Position numbers and translations under genes: made by a program. DNA of 64,000 nucleotides from Cellulomonas alba. Its GTDB lineage: Bacteria > Actinomycetota > Actinomycetes > Actinomycetales > Cellulomonadaceae. This document shows positions 17,595 through 25,875 of this stretch, piece by piece. The DNA lies in the NCBI RefSeq assembly GCF_030362835.1, contig NZ_JAUCGQ010000001.1:2459461-2523460 (forward strand), read 5' to 3'. The notes beneath the pieces were generated by a model, which saw only the letters and a program-made list of their open reading frames with translations, had not been told where the DNA came from and did no database searches. How positions within the stretch are numbered: the stretch's first letter is position 1; each line of letters starts with the position of its first letter.

Positions 17595-17669
17595 CGTGGG
17601 GGTGCCGTCGGCCCCGCCCGCCGGGCTCGTCCGGGTTGCGCCCGGTGCGCCGTCAGCGGCGCGGGCGCG

Positions 17670-18227
17670 TCACTGGCCGAGCCGGCCGTCGATGCGTTCG
17701 CGCAGCAGGTCGGCGTGCCCCAGGTGGCGCGCGTACTCCTCGATCTGCCCGACGATCGCCTCGCGCAGCGAGATGCCGCCGCCGCCGCTGCCGTGCTCGT
17801 TGAGCGGGTCGTCCGCCGTGGCGTCGAGGCTCGGGGCCTCGGCGACGAAGCGCTCGGCGAACTCGACCTCGGCGCGCCACGTCGCCCACGCCTCGGCGAC
17901 CACGTCGTCGTCGGCCACGGCGCCGTCGAAGTCGCCGTCGGGGCTCTCGGGCGACGTGTACAGGCGGGACGCGTCGCGGCCGGACAGCAGCCCCCGGAAC
18001 AGCCCGCGCTCCATCTCGGCGAGGTGCCGCACGAGACCGAGCAGCGACAGCGTCGACGGCTCGACGGCGCGCCTCGCGAGCTGCTCGGCGTCGAGGCCGG
18101 CGCACTTGAGCTCGAGGGTGAGGCGCTGGCGGCGCAGCGACCACGCCAGGGTGGTGCGCTCGTCGCCGAGCCGCGGGCCGTGCTCGCGCGGGTCCTCGTC
18201 GGACGGCCTGCCGTCCTGGGTGAACAT
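17670..18227 (-). CDS. DinB-like / DUF664 family protein
   Basis: Small four-helix-bundle protein of about 185 aa. Characteristic stretches of the actinobacterial DUF664 group: DERTTLAWSLRRQRLTLELK, CAGLDAEQLARRAV, LSLLGLVRHLAEMERGLF and GQIEEYARHLGHADLLRERI. The three histidines in LVRHLAEME, YARHLGHAD and nearby match the metal-binding pattern of DinB_2 proteins, some of which are thiol (mycothiol/bacillithiol) S-transferases. The function here is unknown. The start is uncertain: ATG at 18227 is preferred by comparison with family length; 18251 and 18260 are in frame, and none has a good ribosome-binding site. Confidence 0.85.
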   Translation of the reverse strand: MFTQDGRPSDEDPREHGPRLGDERTTLAWSLRRQRLTLELKCAGLDAEQLARRAVEPSTLSLLGLVRHLAEMERGLFRGLLSGRDASRLYTSPESPDGDFDGAVADDDVVAEAWATWRAEVEFAERFVAEAPSLDATADDPLNEHGSGGGGISLREAIVGQIEEYARHLGHADLLRERIDGRLGQ

Positions 18228-18326
18228 GTCGGCGCGTCGGCGTGAGGACATGGTCGCCATGCTCGGCGGCCGGCGGCGCGGCGGCAACGACAATGGGCCC
18301 CGGCGGCGTCCCTGCAGGCCGCGCCA

Positions 18327-18374
18327 GTTGCCTCGAGCCACCCTCGGGGCGCCCCGCAGGTTGCCTCGAGCCAC
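18327..18374. repeat. 15-bp direct repeat (two copies, 33 bp apart)
   Basis: GTTGCCTCGAGCCAC occurs at 18327-18341 and again at 18360-18374. The unit contains the palindrome CTCGAG. It lies upstream of the DinB-like gene, where paired sites could bind a regulator. Confidence 0.6.
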
Positions 18375-18470
18375 GGCCTTCGACCCCTCGGCAGCGTCGT
18401 TGAGGTTTCACCCACCGGGTTCGTCTGGACGTTTGACCAGGACGCCACCGATGCCCCAGACTTCCACTCG

Positions 18471-18509
18471 ACGGTGTGCATCGCCTGCCCCCTGCGCGGT
18501 GCACACCGT
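18471..18509. repeat. Inverted repeat ACGGTGTGCA / TGCACACCGT
   Basis: Perfect 10-bp arms (18471-18480 and 18500-18509) around 19 nt. It sits next to the stronger hairpin at 18520-18550. It could be an operator or part of a small structured RNA. Confidence 0.5.
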
Positions 18510-18519
18510 TCTCACGTCC

Positions 18520-18550
18520 GAAGGGCGGGACCCACGCGGTCCCGCCCTTC
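18520..18550. terminator. Terminator-like perfect hairpin
   Basis: GAAGGGCGGGACC pairs with GGTCCCGCCCTTC (13 bp) around a CACGC loop. The form is that of actinobacterial terminators, but no recognised gene ends here on either strand. It may protect the helicase gene from readthrough or end an unannotated transcript. Confidence 0.6.
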
Positions 18551-18705
18551 GCGTTCTCCGGCGGGACGTGCGTGACGCGTGCGACCGGCGCCGTGACGGC
18601 GCGCGACCGGCCGGCCCCCGCGACCGGCCAGCCCCCCCGCGCCGCGGCGCGACCTCACCCGCGCCGCGCCCGGCGCGGCAACCCGGCCCCGGCGGACGCC
18701 GCGGT

Positions 18706-18711
18706 TAGCGT
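18706..18711 (+). promoter_or_regulatory. -10 box TAGCGT, leaderless start of helicase-like gene
   Basis: TAGCGT, then 6 nt, then the GTG at 18718. No Shine-Dalgarno sequence is present. Confidence 0.4.
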
Positions 18712-18717
18712 TCGAGC

Positions 18718-21700
18718 GTGACTGTCCCCGTGCGCACCCCTGGCTCGGGAACCGACGAGGCTCCCGACGACGACGCCCCCTCGACGCAGGACTCCGGCGT
18801 CGTCCTCGTGGAGCCGCCGAGCGCCGACGAGCTCGTCGAAGGCGCGATCGCCACGTGGCGCGCGTCCCTGGTCGAGGCGGCCGGCGGCTCGACGCTCGCC
18901 GACGTCGAGCTGCTCGGCGACGCCGCGCTCGACCTGTCCGCCGCGCACCCCTCCGGCATGGCGCAGCTGTACGCCGGCCGTGAGACGCGGCTCTCGAACC
19001 TCGTGCGTGAGGGCGGTGCGCTGTCGACCGCGCGCCGCCGGGCACGTGCCGTCTCCGCGCGCGCGGCCGTGTCGGCGCAGCGGTTCGGGTTCGCGCCGAC
19101 CGCGCTCGCCATCGGCGTCGCCACGTGGACCGAGACGATCCGCCCCGAGCTCGCGGGTGACGACGTCGCGGCGCTCGCGTCGGTGACGCGGCGCGCCCCC
19201 GCGCGGCCGTCGACCGCTCCCGACGGCACCGCGGACGACGCCGCCGACGACGCGGTCGGCACGCCCGAGGCGCCCGCGCCGCGCACCGTCCGCGCGCCCG
19301 TGCTGCTGCGGCCCGTCACGCTGCGTCCCCGTGGCTCGGGCGAGAGCGACTACGAGCTCGCGCTCGAGCCGACGCTCGAGGTCAACCCCGTGCTCGCGCG
19401 GGCGCTGCGGTCACGCGGCGCGCTGCTCGACCCGGGGGCCGTCGCGCGCGGCACGTTCGCGTCGGGCGGGTTCGACCCGCAGGCCGCGCTGGACCGGCTC
19501 GCGTCGCTCGGCGAGGCCGTGCTCGACGACTTCACGCTCACCGAGCGCGTCGTGGTGGGCGCGTTCGTGCACCCGGGCCAGGCGCTCGTCGACGACCTCG
19601 ACGCGCTCGCCGGCACGCTCGACCGGCACGAGGTCGTGGCCGCGCTCGCGGGCGTCGAGGAGGAGCGCGAGCGGCTGCTGCGCCCGCTGCCCGCGCCGGT
19701 GACGGGTGACCGCGACCCCGGCATGGAGCGCGGCGTCGGCGACCTCGACCCCGCGCAGCAGCACGTCATCGACGTCGTCGCGTCGGGCGCCCACACGTTC
19801 GTCGACGCGCCCGCCGGCGCGGACGTCACCGGGACGGTCGCCGCGATCGTCGCCGACGCCGCCGCGTCGGGCCGCACCGTGCTGTACGTGCCCGGCCACC
19901 GTCGCGCGGCCGTCGAGCTGGGCCGCCGCCTCGACCGGCTCGGCCTCGGCGACCTGCTGCTCGACGTCGCGCCCGACACGGGCTGGCGCGCGCACGCGTC
20001 GCGCCGGCTGCTCGGCGCGATGACGGCCGAGCCGCCGCAGATCGACGTCGCGGGGATCCTCGCGCTGCGCGAGTCGCTCGCCGCCCATCGCGAGCGGCTC
20101 GCCGGGTACGTCGACGGCCTGCACGCGCCGCGCGCGCCGTGGGGCGTGTCGGCGTACGACGCGCTGCAGCAGCTGGCCCGGCTGACCTCGGCGCGCCCGA
20201 CGCCGCGCACCACCGTCCGCCTCACGCCCGAGGTCGCGCGCGTGCTCGACGAGCCGCGCCGGTCGTCGCTCGCCAACGACCTCGTCGCCGCGGGCGAGCT
20301 CGGCGCCTTCTCGGTGCGCCCGTCGGACACGCCCTGGTACGGCGCCGACCTGCGCACGCCCGCCGACGCTGAGGTCGTGCGACTGCGGCTTGCGCGCCTG
20401 CTCGACGACTCGCTGCCGTCGCTCTTCGCGCGCACCGCCGAGGTCGCCGCCGAGACGGGGCTGGTCCAGGCCACGACGCTCGACGCGTGGCGCGCCCAGC
20501 TCGACCTGCTCGACGGCGTGCGCGGCGCGCTCGACGCGTTCCTGCCCGTCGTGTTCGAGCGGACCGCCGCCGACCTCGTCGCCGCGACCGCCTCGCCGCA
20601 GTGGCGCGAGCAGCGCGGCATCGAGATGGGCTTCTGGCTGCGACGCCGCCTGCGCAAGCAGGCGCACGACATGCAGCGCCCCGGCCGGCCGATCGCCGAC
20701 CTGCACGCGGGCCTGCTCGAGGTGCAGCGCCAGCGCGAGGCGTGGCAGGCGCAGTGCCCGTCGGGCGGCTGGCCGCGCCTGCCCGAGGGGCTCGAGCACC
20801 TCGAGGACGAGTACGCCGCGGTGCGGCTCGACCTCGACGCGCTCGAGGAGGTGCTCGCGACGACACCGTCGGGCGGCGGCCTGACGGCGATGCCGCTGAC
20901 GGCGCTGGTCGGGCGGCTCACCCGCCTGCGCGCGGACACCGACGCGCTCGACACGCTGCCCGCGCGCACCGGCCTGGTGCACCGCCTGCGGTCCGCGGGG
21001 CTCGGAGCTCTGGTCGACGACCTCGCACAGCGCCGCGTCGACCCCAAGGTCGCAGCAGCCGAGCTCGACCTCGCGTGGTGGAGCACGGTGTTCGAGCAGG
21101 TGCTGATGACGGACCCCGCGCTCGCGGGCTACGACGGCGCCGCGCTCGGCGAGCTGTCCCGCCGGTACGCCGACCTCGACCGCGCGCACGTCGCGAGCCT
21201 CGCCGGCCCGGTGCGCCTGGCGGTCGCCCAGCACGTCTCGACCGCGCTGCGGCGGCACCGCGAGCAGGCCGAGGCGCTGTTCGGCGAGCTCGTCGAGGAG
21301 CGGCTGACGACGCTGCGCGACACCTTCGACCGCTACCCCGACGTCGCCCGCCGCCTCCGGCCGGTGATCGTCGCGAGCCCGATGCTCGTGCCGCAGGTGC
21401 TGCCCGCCGCGCGGACGGTCGACCTCGTGGTCCTCGACTCCGCGGCGCACCTGCCGCTCGAGGTCGCGCTGCCCGCGCTCGCGCGGGGCCGCCAGGTGGT
21501 CGTCGTCGGCGACGCGCGGTGCGCGTCCGGCTCGGCGCTCGGTTCGCTCTCCGAGGTGCTGCCGACGGTCTCCGTGACGGCCGACGCCTCGCGGCGCGAC
21601 CCGTACCTCACGGCGTTCCTCGGGGCGCACGGGTACGGCGACGTGCTGCGCGCGACGCCGCTGCCGGTGCACCGCCCGCTCGTCCGGCTCGACCTCGTCG

Positions 21701-23313
21701 AGGGCACCGGCATGCCGGACCGCCACACCGGCGTCGTCGAGGCGCCGCGCGACGAGGTCGACCACGTCCTCGAGCTCGTGCTCGACCACGCGCTGATGCG
21801 ACCCGACGAGTCGCTCGCCGTCGTCACGGCGTCGCCGCTGCACGCCGACGCCGTGCGCGAGGCCGTCCTCTCCGAGGTCCGCGGCAACCCCGCGCTCGCC
21901 GCGTTCTTCGACGCCGGCCAGCCCGAGCCGTTCGTCGTCACCGACCTCGCCGGCGTGGCAGGTCTGCGCCGCGAGGCCGTGGTCCTGTCGCTCGGCCTCG
22001 GCCGGACGCCGCACCGCCGCGTGCTCCACACGTTCGGGCCCGTCTCGGAGCCGGGCGGCGACGCGCTGCTGCTCGACGCCCTCGGCGCGACGCGCCACCG
22101 CCTGGTCGTCGTCTCGAGCTTCGCCGCCGCTGACCTCGACCCCGAGCGGCTGCGCGGTCCCGGCCCTCGTCTGCTGCGCGACCTGCTCGCGTTCGCCGAC
22201 CGCCGCGGCGCGGGCGCGTCGGGGGAGGAGCTCGTCGCCTCGCTCGTCGTCGACGGTCCGGCCGACGCGCGCCCGGCCGACGCCGATGCGCGCCCGGCCG
22301 ACGCCGGCGCCACCGACACGGACCGCCTGCTGATCGACCTGGCCGAGCGGCTCTGGCACCACGGCCTGACGGTCGAGCTCGACCACGGCATCCCCGGCGG
22401 CGACCGCATCCCGCTCGTGGTGGGACACCCCGACGTGCCCGGCGAGCTGCTCGTCGCGGTGCTGACGGACGACGCCGCCTACGTCGACGAGCCGAGCGTG
22501 CGGGTCCGGGACCGGCTGACCGCCGACCGCCTCGAGCGGCTCGGGTGGTCGGTGCTGCGTGTGTGGTCCGCCGCCGCGTTCCTCGACCCGCAGGCCGAGG
22601 TCGACCGCATCCGCCGCTCTGTCCACGCCCGCGTCCCCGCGCCGGCCGTGCCGCGCTCCGGGCCGGTCGAGCTCGGCGTTCCGGAGCCGGTCGACGCGAA
22701 CGACGAGGGCGACGAGCTCCCGTCCGCCGAGGCCGACGCCGGCTCGAGCGGCGCGGGTGAGCCGGCCGACGCCGGGGTGGCGCTCGGCACCGTCCCGCCG
22801 AGTGAGTCGACGCCTTCCGACGACGTTCCGATGGCGGCGACCGACGAACCGGCGGCGAGCACGCCGCTCGAGATCCCGTCGGACTCGGCGGTCGTGCACG
22901 GCGACGACGTCGCTGCGGAGGACGGAACGACCGACGCGCTCGCGACGGCGCCCGGCACTGCGAGCGCGGGCGAGCCCGACGCGGAGCCCGACGCGGACGA
23001 CGCCACCGACGCGCCAGCCGCTGCCGCCGAGCCGGGCGAGCCGACCGCGACCGAGGCAGCGCCCTCGGAGCGCGCTCTGCAGCTCGTGCTCCCGGTGCCG
23101 ACGTCGCGGCGGCCGGACGTCCGCAAGGGTCTGCCGATCGGCGCGTACAGCGACGACCAGCTCGACGACCTCGTGGCGTGGCTCCGGTCCGACGGCCAGG
23201 ACCGCTCGCGCGACGAGCTCGCGTCGGCGCTGCGCGACGAGCTCGGCATCACCCGGCGCTCGCACCGCGTCGACACGGCGGTCCGCTCGGCGATCTCCCG
23301 CGCGCTGTCCTGA
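18718..23313 (+). CDS. Very large SF1 helicase-like protein with C-terminal REase-fold domain; motifs degenerate
   Basis: 1,531 aa. The layout follows UPF1/Dna2-like SF1 helicases fused to an MTES_1575-type restriction-endonuclease fold. A Q-motif-like LDPAQQHVIDVV (~343) precedes a Walker A region reading VDAPAGADVTGTV (~361-372), without the GKT expected. The Walker B region reads DLVVLDSAAHLPL (~902), with Ser in place of the catalytic Glu. Motif III-like VVVGDARC and motif VI-like ATRHRLVVVSS remain. At ~1204-1305 the nuclease-like domain ends VRDRLTADRLERLGWSVLRV, WS, but the usual VECDG metal site reads VAVLTDD. An acidic disordered region (~1310-1460) and a conserved C-terminal helical piece (~1465-1531) follow. 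It may be an ATPase-dead structural protein; DNA repair or defence roles are guesses. It is a monocistronic, leaderless GTG gene. Confidence 0.7.
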   Translation: MTVPVRTPGSGTDEAPDDDAPSTQDSGVVLVEPPSADELVEGAIATWRASLVEAAGGSTLADVELLGDAALDLSAAHPSGMAQLYAGRETRLSNLVREGGALSTARRRARAVSARAAVSAQRFGFAPTALAIGVATWTETIRPELAGDDVAALASVTRRAPARPSTAPDGTADDAADDAVGTPEAPAPRTVRAPVLLRPVTLRPRGSGESDYELALEPTLEVNPVLARALRSRGALLDPGAVARGTFASGGFDPQAALDRLASLGEAVLDDFTLTERVVVGAFVHPGQALVDDLDALAGTLDRHEVVAALAGVEEERERLLRPLPAPVTGDRDPGMERGVGDLDPAQQHVIDVVASGAHTFVDAPAGADVTGTVAAIVADAAASGRTVLYVPGHRRAAVELGRRLDRLGLGDLLLDVAPDTGWRAHASRRLLGAMTAEPPQIDVAGILALRESLAAHRERLAGYVDGLHAPRAPWGVSAYDALQQLARLTSARPTPRTTVRLTPEVARVLDEPRRSSLANDLVAAGELGAFSVRPSDTPWYGADLRTPADAEVVRLRLARLLDDSLPSLFARTAEVAAETGLVQATTLDAWRAQLDLLDGVRGALDAFLPVVFERTAADLVAATASPQWREQRGIEMGFWLRRRLRKQAHDMQRPGRPIADLHAGLLEVQRQREAWQAQCPSGGWPRLPEGLEHLEDEYAAVRLDLDALEEVLATTPSGGGLTAMPLTALVGRLTRLRADTDALDTLPARTGLVHRLRSAGLGALVDDLAQRRVDPKVAAAELDLAWWSTVFEQVLMTDPALAGYDGAALGELSRRYADLDRAHVASLAGPVRLAVAQHVSTALRRHREQAEALFGELVEERLTTLRDTFDRYPDVARRLRPVIVASPMLVPQVLPAARTVDLVVLDSAAHLPLEVALPALARGRQVVVVGDARCASGSALGSLSEVLPTVSVTADASRRDPYLTAFLGAHGYGDVLRATPLPVHRPLVRLDLVEGTGMPDRHTGVVEAPRDEVDHVLELVLDHALMRPDESLAVVTASPLHADAVREAVLSEVRGNPALAAFFDAGQPEPFVVTDLAGVAGLRREAVVLSLGLGRTPHRRVLHTFGPVSEPGGDALLLDALGATRHRLVVVSSFAAADLDPERLRGPGPRLLRDLLAFADRRGAGASGEELVASLVVDGPADARPADADARPADAGATDTDRLLIDLAERLWHHGLTVELDHGIPGGDRIPLVVGHPDVPGELLVAVLTDDAAYVDEPSVRVRDRLTADRLERLGWSVLRVWSAAAFLDPQAEVDRIRRSVHARVPAPAVPRSGPVELGVPEPVDANDEGDELPSAEADAGSSGAGEPADAGVALGTVPPSESTPSDDVPMAATDEPAASTPLEIPSDSAVVHGDDVAAEDGTTDALATAPGTASAGEPDAEPDADDATDAPAAAAEPGEPTATEAAPSERALQLVLPVPTSRRPDVRKGLPIGAYSDDQLDDLVAWLRSDGQDRSRDELASALRDELGITRRSHRVDTAVRSAISRALS

Positions 23314-23346
23314 CGGGCTCGCCGGCCAGGCCGGCCACCCGCAGGC

Positions 23347-23628
23347 TCACCAGTGCGGCGGCTTGTCCCGCTCGAGCCGGTCGTCGTTCGAGTCGTCGGA
23401 GCGTGAGCCCCACCCGACGTCCGAGTCGTCCTTGCTGCGGAACGCGACGGGCGGCTCGGGCTCGGTGCTCGGCGAAGGTGCGGCGTCCTGCGCGTCCGCC
23501 GTCGACGCCTGCCCGCGCGGGAGAGCCGGCAGCCGGCTGAGCAGCGCGCGGCTGTCGCCGCCGACGGGCCCCGGCGCGCGCACGGCCCGGCGCGGTCCGC
23601 GCCGTCGTCCACCGGATTCCGTCGTCAC
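23347..23628 (-). CDS. Small conserved actinobacterial hypothetical protein (C-terminal PPHW motif)
   Basis: 93 aa, unstructured and hydrophilic, with a basic N-terminus (GGRRRGPRRAVR) and an acidic C-terminal half ending DDRLERDKPPHW. The terminal RP/KPPHW motif is typical of short actinobacterial proteins of unknown function located near helicase or mscL genes. The GTG at 23628 has GACGAT 6 nt upstream, again fitting a leaderless start. No function can be assigned. Confidence 0.65.
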   Translation of the reverse strand: MTTESGGRRRGPRRAVRAPGPVGGDSRALLSRLPALPRGQASTADAQDAAPSPSTEPEPPVAFRSKDDSDVGWGSRSDDSNDDRLERDKPPHW

Positions 23629-23679
23629 GCGCCCATCGTCCCACCCGGGCCGGCCGGGCCGGGACGGGACGGCTCGGCG

Positions 23680-23700
23680 CCACCGGCCGCCCGCCGGTGG
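23680..23700. terminator. Candidate terminator hairpin downstream of mscL
   Basis: CCACCGGC pairs with GCCGGTGG (8 bp) around a CGCCC loop, 13 bp after the mscL stop on the minus strand. Confidence 0.5.
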
Positions 23701-23712
23701 GCGACGCCGACG

Positions 23713-24312
23713 TCAGCGCTCGGGAGGCGGGGACGCCGCTGGCGGAGTCGTCGGCGGCCCGGCGGCCGCCGAGCCCGGTGCCGTGTCGTTCGCCACGGCC
23801 GGGCTCAGCCGGTCGGCGAGCAGGTCGCGGATCTCCTGCAGCAGCAGGATGTCCTCCGCCGGCGCCTGCGGCTCCTCCTCGACGCCGCGCTTGCGCCGCT
23901 TCGCGAGCGCGTTGAGCGGCAGCACGATCAGGAAGTAGATCGCCGCGGCGGTGAGCAGGAACTGCAGCAGCGCGCTGAGGATCGCGCCGACGTGGATCGG
24001 CTGCGGCGCGGTCTCCGGCTTCCCCGGCTCTCCGGCGTACCAGGAGTACGGCCCGATGTCCCACAGGTTGTCGAGGTTCGGCTTGCCGAAGATCCAGCCG
24101 ATCAGCGGGCTGATGACGTTGTCCTGCAGGGACTTCACCACGGCCCCGAACGCGGCGCCGATCACGACGCCGACCGCGAGCTCGACCGCGTTGCCTCGCG
24201 AGATGAACTCCTTGAACCCCGCGCCGACCTTGGCGAGGCCCTTGACCCCGGCGGTCGCGCGGTCCTGGAGACCTGCCGCGTGGCGGTGGGGAGACGGGCT
24301 CGGCTCGGTCAC
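23713..24312 (-). CDS. mscL: Large-conductance mechanosensitive channel MscL
   Basis: 199 aa from the GTG at 24312, with GCAGGAGG placed 4-5 nt upstream. The channel releases solutes under hypo-osmotic shock; MscL forms a pentamer in the membrane. The family signature is complete: FKEFISRGNAVELAVGVVIG (N-helix and TM1), AAFGAVVKSLQDNVISPLIG, then TM2 (SALLQFLLTAAAIYFLIVLP) and the KRRKRGVEEE cluster after it. It is longer than typical MscL (~130-150 aa) through a 35-residue N-terminal and a ~50-residue Pro/Ala-rich C-terminal extension. Its position before the fmdB/cyclo-ligase/galU block matches mycobacterial order. Confidence 0.95.
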   Translation of the reverse strand: MTEPSPSPHRHAAGLQDRATAGVKGLAKVGAGFKEFISRGNAVELAVGVVIGAAFGAVVKSLQDNVISPLIGWIFGKPNLDNLWDIGPYSWYAGEPGKPETAPQPIHVGAILSALLQFLLTAAAIYFLIVLPLNALAKRRKRGVEEEPQAPAEDILLLQEIRDLLADRLSPAVANDTAPGSAAAGPPTTPPAASPPPER

Positions 24313-24352
24313 GCTGCCTCCTGCGAGGTCGGGGGTCGGGCGAGTCCGTCGA

Positions 24353-25129
24353 TCATGGCACGACGATCGCGGACAGCAATGCGGACGCGGACGCACCCGC
24401 GACGCTCGTGGCCTCGTCGGGCTGCACCGCGAGCAGCACGGGCGGCATCTCGCCGTCGCCGCCGCCACCCCCGAGCAGGCCGCCGCTGCCGGTGCGCGAG
24501 CGGACCGCCTCGGCGGGCGTCGGCAGCACCAGTGCGCGGCGTGCGACGGTCCGGCCCGTCGCGCCCTCCGCCGTCGCGGCGACCACGTCCACCCGCATCC
24601 CGGCGGAGAGGAGCCGAGCAGCCGCCGGGTCGGCGAACCGGACCGCCGCGACGACCGTGCCGGCCGGCCCGTGCACGTCGCGCGGAGCCAGGACACCCGC
24701 CACCAGCGGAGTGCCGCCCTCGAGCGGTACCGCCACGGTCGCGCCCGCGACACCCGACACCGCGGTGGCGGCACCCGTGGGCGCGAGCTCCGGCGGGACG
24801 CGGGCGACCCGCACGTCGGACCGTTCGAGCGCCGCACCGGCCTGGACGGCGTGCGCCGTGACGACCACCGGCACGGTGCGGGTGGGCGGTGGCGCGGCGA
24901 CGTGCAGCGCGGCCGACGCCGCGACGCCGACGCAGGCTGCGACGACCACGAAGCGTCCCCGCCAGACGAGGCTGCGCCAGCGCAGCGAGCGCGGGAGCGG
25001 GGCGCGCGGGTAGGGGCCGCGGGGACGCGGTGATCGAGCGAACCCGCGTGGCCGGAGCGCGTCGGCGGTGGCGGCGGACGAGACGCCTGGGTACGGGGGC
25101 ACCGACCCGGCGGCGGAGTGCGACGACAT
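24353..25129 (-). CDS. SAF-domain protein, CpaB/RcpC-like
   Basis: 258 aa with one TM helix (~58-77, GRFVVVAACVGVAASAALHV) and an extracytoplasmic SAF domain beginning TVPVVVTAHAVQAGAALERS, DVRVARVPPELAP. This is the pattern of Flp-pilus assembly protein CpaB/RcpC, in which the SAF fold binds periplasmic assembly partners. No other tad/flp pilus genes are nearby, so the role may be elsewhere in the envelope. The gene lies 40 bp upstream of mscL on the same strand and could be cotranscribed with it. The C-terminal ~40 residues after a Gly-rich loop (GSGGLLGGGGGDG) carry the last beta strands. Confidence 0.8.
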   Translation of the reverse strand: MSSHSAAGSVPPYPGVSSAATADALRPRGFARSPRPRGPYPRAPLPRSLRWRSLVWRGRFVVVAACVGVAASAALHVAAPPPTRTVPVVVTAHAVQAGAALERSDVRVARVPPELAPTGAATAVSGVAGATVAVPLEGGTPLVAGVLAPRDVHGPAGTVVAAVRFADPAAARLLSAGMRVDVVAATAEGATGRTVARRALVLPTPAEAVRSRTGSGGLLGGGGGDGEMPPVLLAVQPDEATSVAGASASALLSAIVVP

Positions 25130-25290
25130 GCGACGACGCTAGGAGCGCGTCGGCCCGCCGATCGGCGGCAGGGGACGCGTCAGTGGAGGCGCGTGCTCGT
25201 CACGGGCCTGTGGGCGGCTCGCCGGGGCGCGAGGCGCGCAGCGTCCGCGTCGGAACGACGCGCGTCCGTCCTCCGGACGACGCGCCGTGA

Positions 25291-25392
25291 CGTCCCGCGG
25301 ACGCGTCCGGCGTCCCGCGGACGCGGCCCGACATCGCGCGGACGCGGCGCGACATCACGCGGGCGCGGCCCGTGTCAGGCGGACGCGGCCGG
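25291..25392. repeat. Five degenerate 20-21-bp tandem repeats
   Basis: Units start at 25291, 25311, 25332, 25353 and 25374. Each resembles CGTCCCGCGGACGCGGCCCG or CATCGCGCGGACGCGGCGCG. The last unit contains the stop codon and final codons of the zinc-ribbon gene. The array fills the gap between that gene and the SAF-domain gene and may vary in copy number between strains. Confidence 0.7.
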
Positions 25393-25758
25393 CTTCGACG
25401 CCGCAGCGGTCGACGAGCCGGACGCCGAGGAGCCCGACGTCGAGCCGCCGGACGACGAGCTCGACGACGCAGGGGCCGACGACCCGCCCGACCCGGAGTC
25501 GGACGAGCCCGACCCCGCAGTGGCGGACGACCCGGAGCCGGACGACGACCCCGCCGTCCCGGACCGCTTGGCCCCGGACCCCGCGCGAGCGTCGTTCCGG
25601 TAGAAGCCCGACCCCTTGAACACGACGCCGACGGCCGAGAACACCTTGCGCAGCCGACCCTCGCACTCGGGGCAGACCGTCAGGGCGTCGTCGGTGAACG
25701 ACTGGTGGATCTCGAAGGCGTGGCCGCAAGCCGTGCACGCGTAGGCGTAGGTGGGCAC
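25375..25758 (-). CDS. FmdB-family zinc-ribbon protein
   Basis: 127 aa from the GTG at 25758, with AGGAG 6 nt upstream. Residues 1-60 are the FmdB/CxxC_CXXC_SSSS zinc ribbon: TYAYACTACGHAFEI, then VCPECEGRLRKVF, giving two CxxC zinc-ligand pairs, followed by GVVFKGSGFYRND, the family hallmark. The rest (~65-127) is a Ser/Gly/Ala low-complexity tail. The mycobacterial homologue Rv0991c lies next to the same cyclo-ligase and has been described as a redox-regulated chaperone; the tail matches that kind of disordered protein. It sits 118 bp downstream of the cyclo-ligase gene. Confidence 0.88.
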   Translation of the reverse strand: MPTYAYACTACGHAFEIHQSFTDDALTVCPECEGRLRKVFSAVGVVFKGSGFYRNDARAGSGAKRSGTAGSSSGSGSSATAGSGSSDSGSGGSSAPASSSSSSGGSTSGSSASGSSTAAASKPAASA

Positions 25759-25875
25759 CGGTACTCCTGATGACGTCTCGCCGGGCCGCCGTCGACGGCC
25801 TGGCACTCGCATGGTCCGAGTGCCAATGCTAACGGCTCCGGCCGCCACGCGATTCCCCGGCGACGCCGTGCGACG

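Larger units (their letters stand above)
18228..18717. other. 490-bp intergenic region with two hairpins and a direct repeat between divergent genes
   Basis: It separates the divergent DinB-like (-) and helicase-like (+) genes. It contains a 15-bp direct repeat, an inverted repeat at 18471-18509, a perfect terminator-like hairpin at 18520-18550 and, at about 18385-18480, DNA with noticeably lower GC than its surroundings. A terminator-like hairpin between genes that both read away from it suggests an undetected small transcript or a degraded gene. A minus-strand frame of about 32 codons (GTG near 18507, ending GGVLVKRPDEPGG before a TGA near 18412) has atypically low third-position GC. I cannot assign a gene with confidence. 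Confidence 0.4.

Noticed and set aside
18385..18507. A small protein gene (about 32 codons, minus strand)
   Set aside because: Codon use is unlike the genome, there is no ribosome-binding site and no recognisable family; kept only as a note in the intergenic entry.
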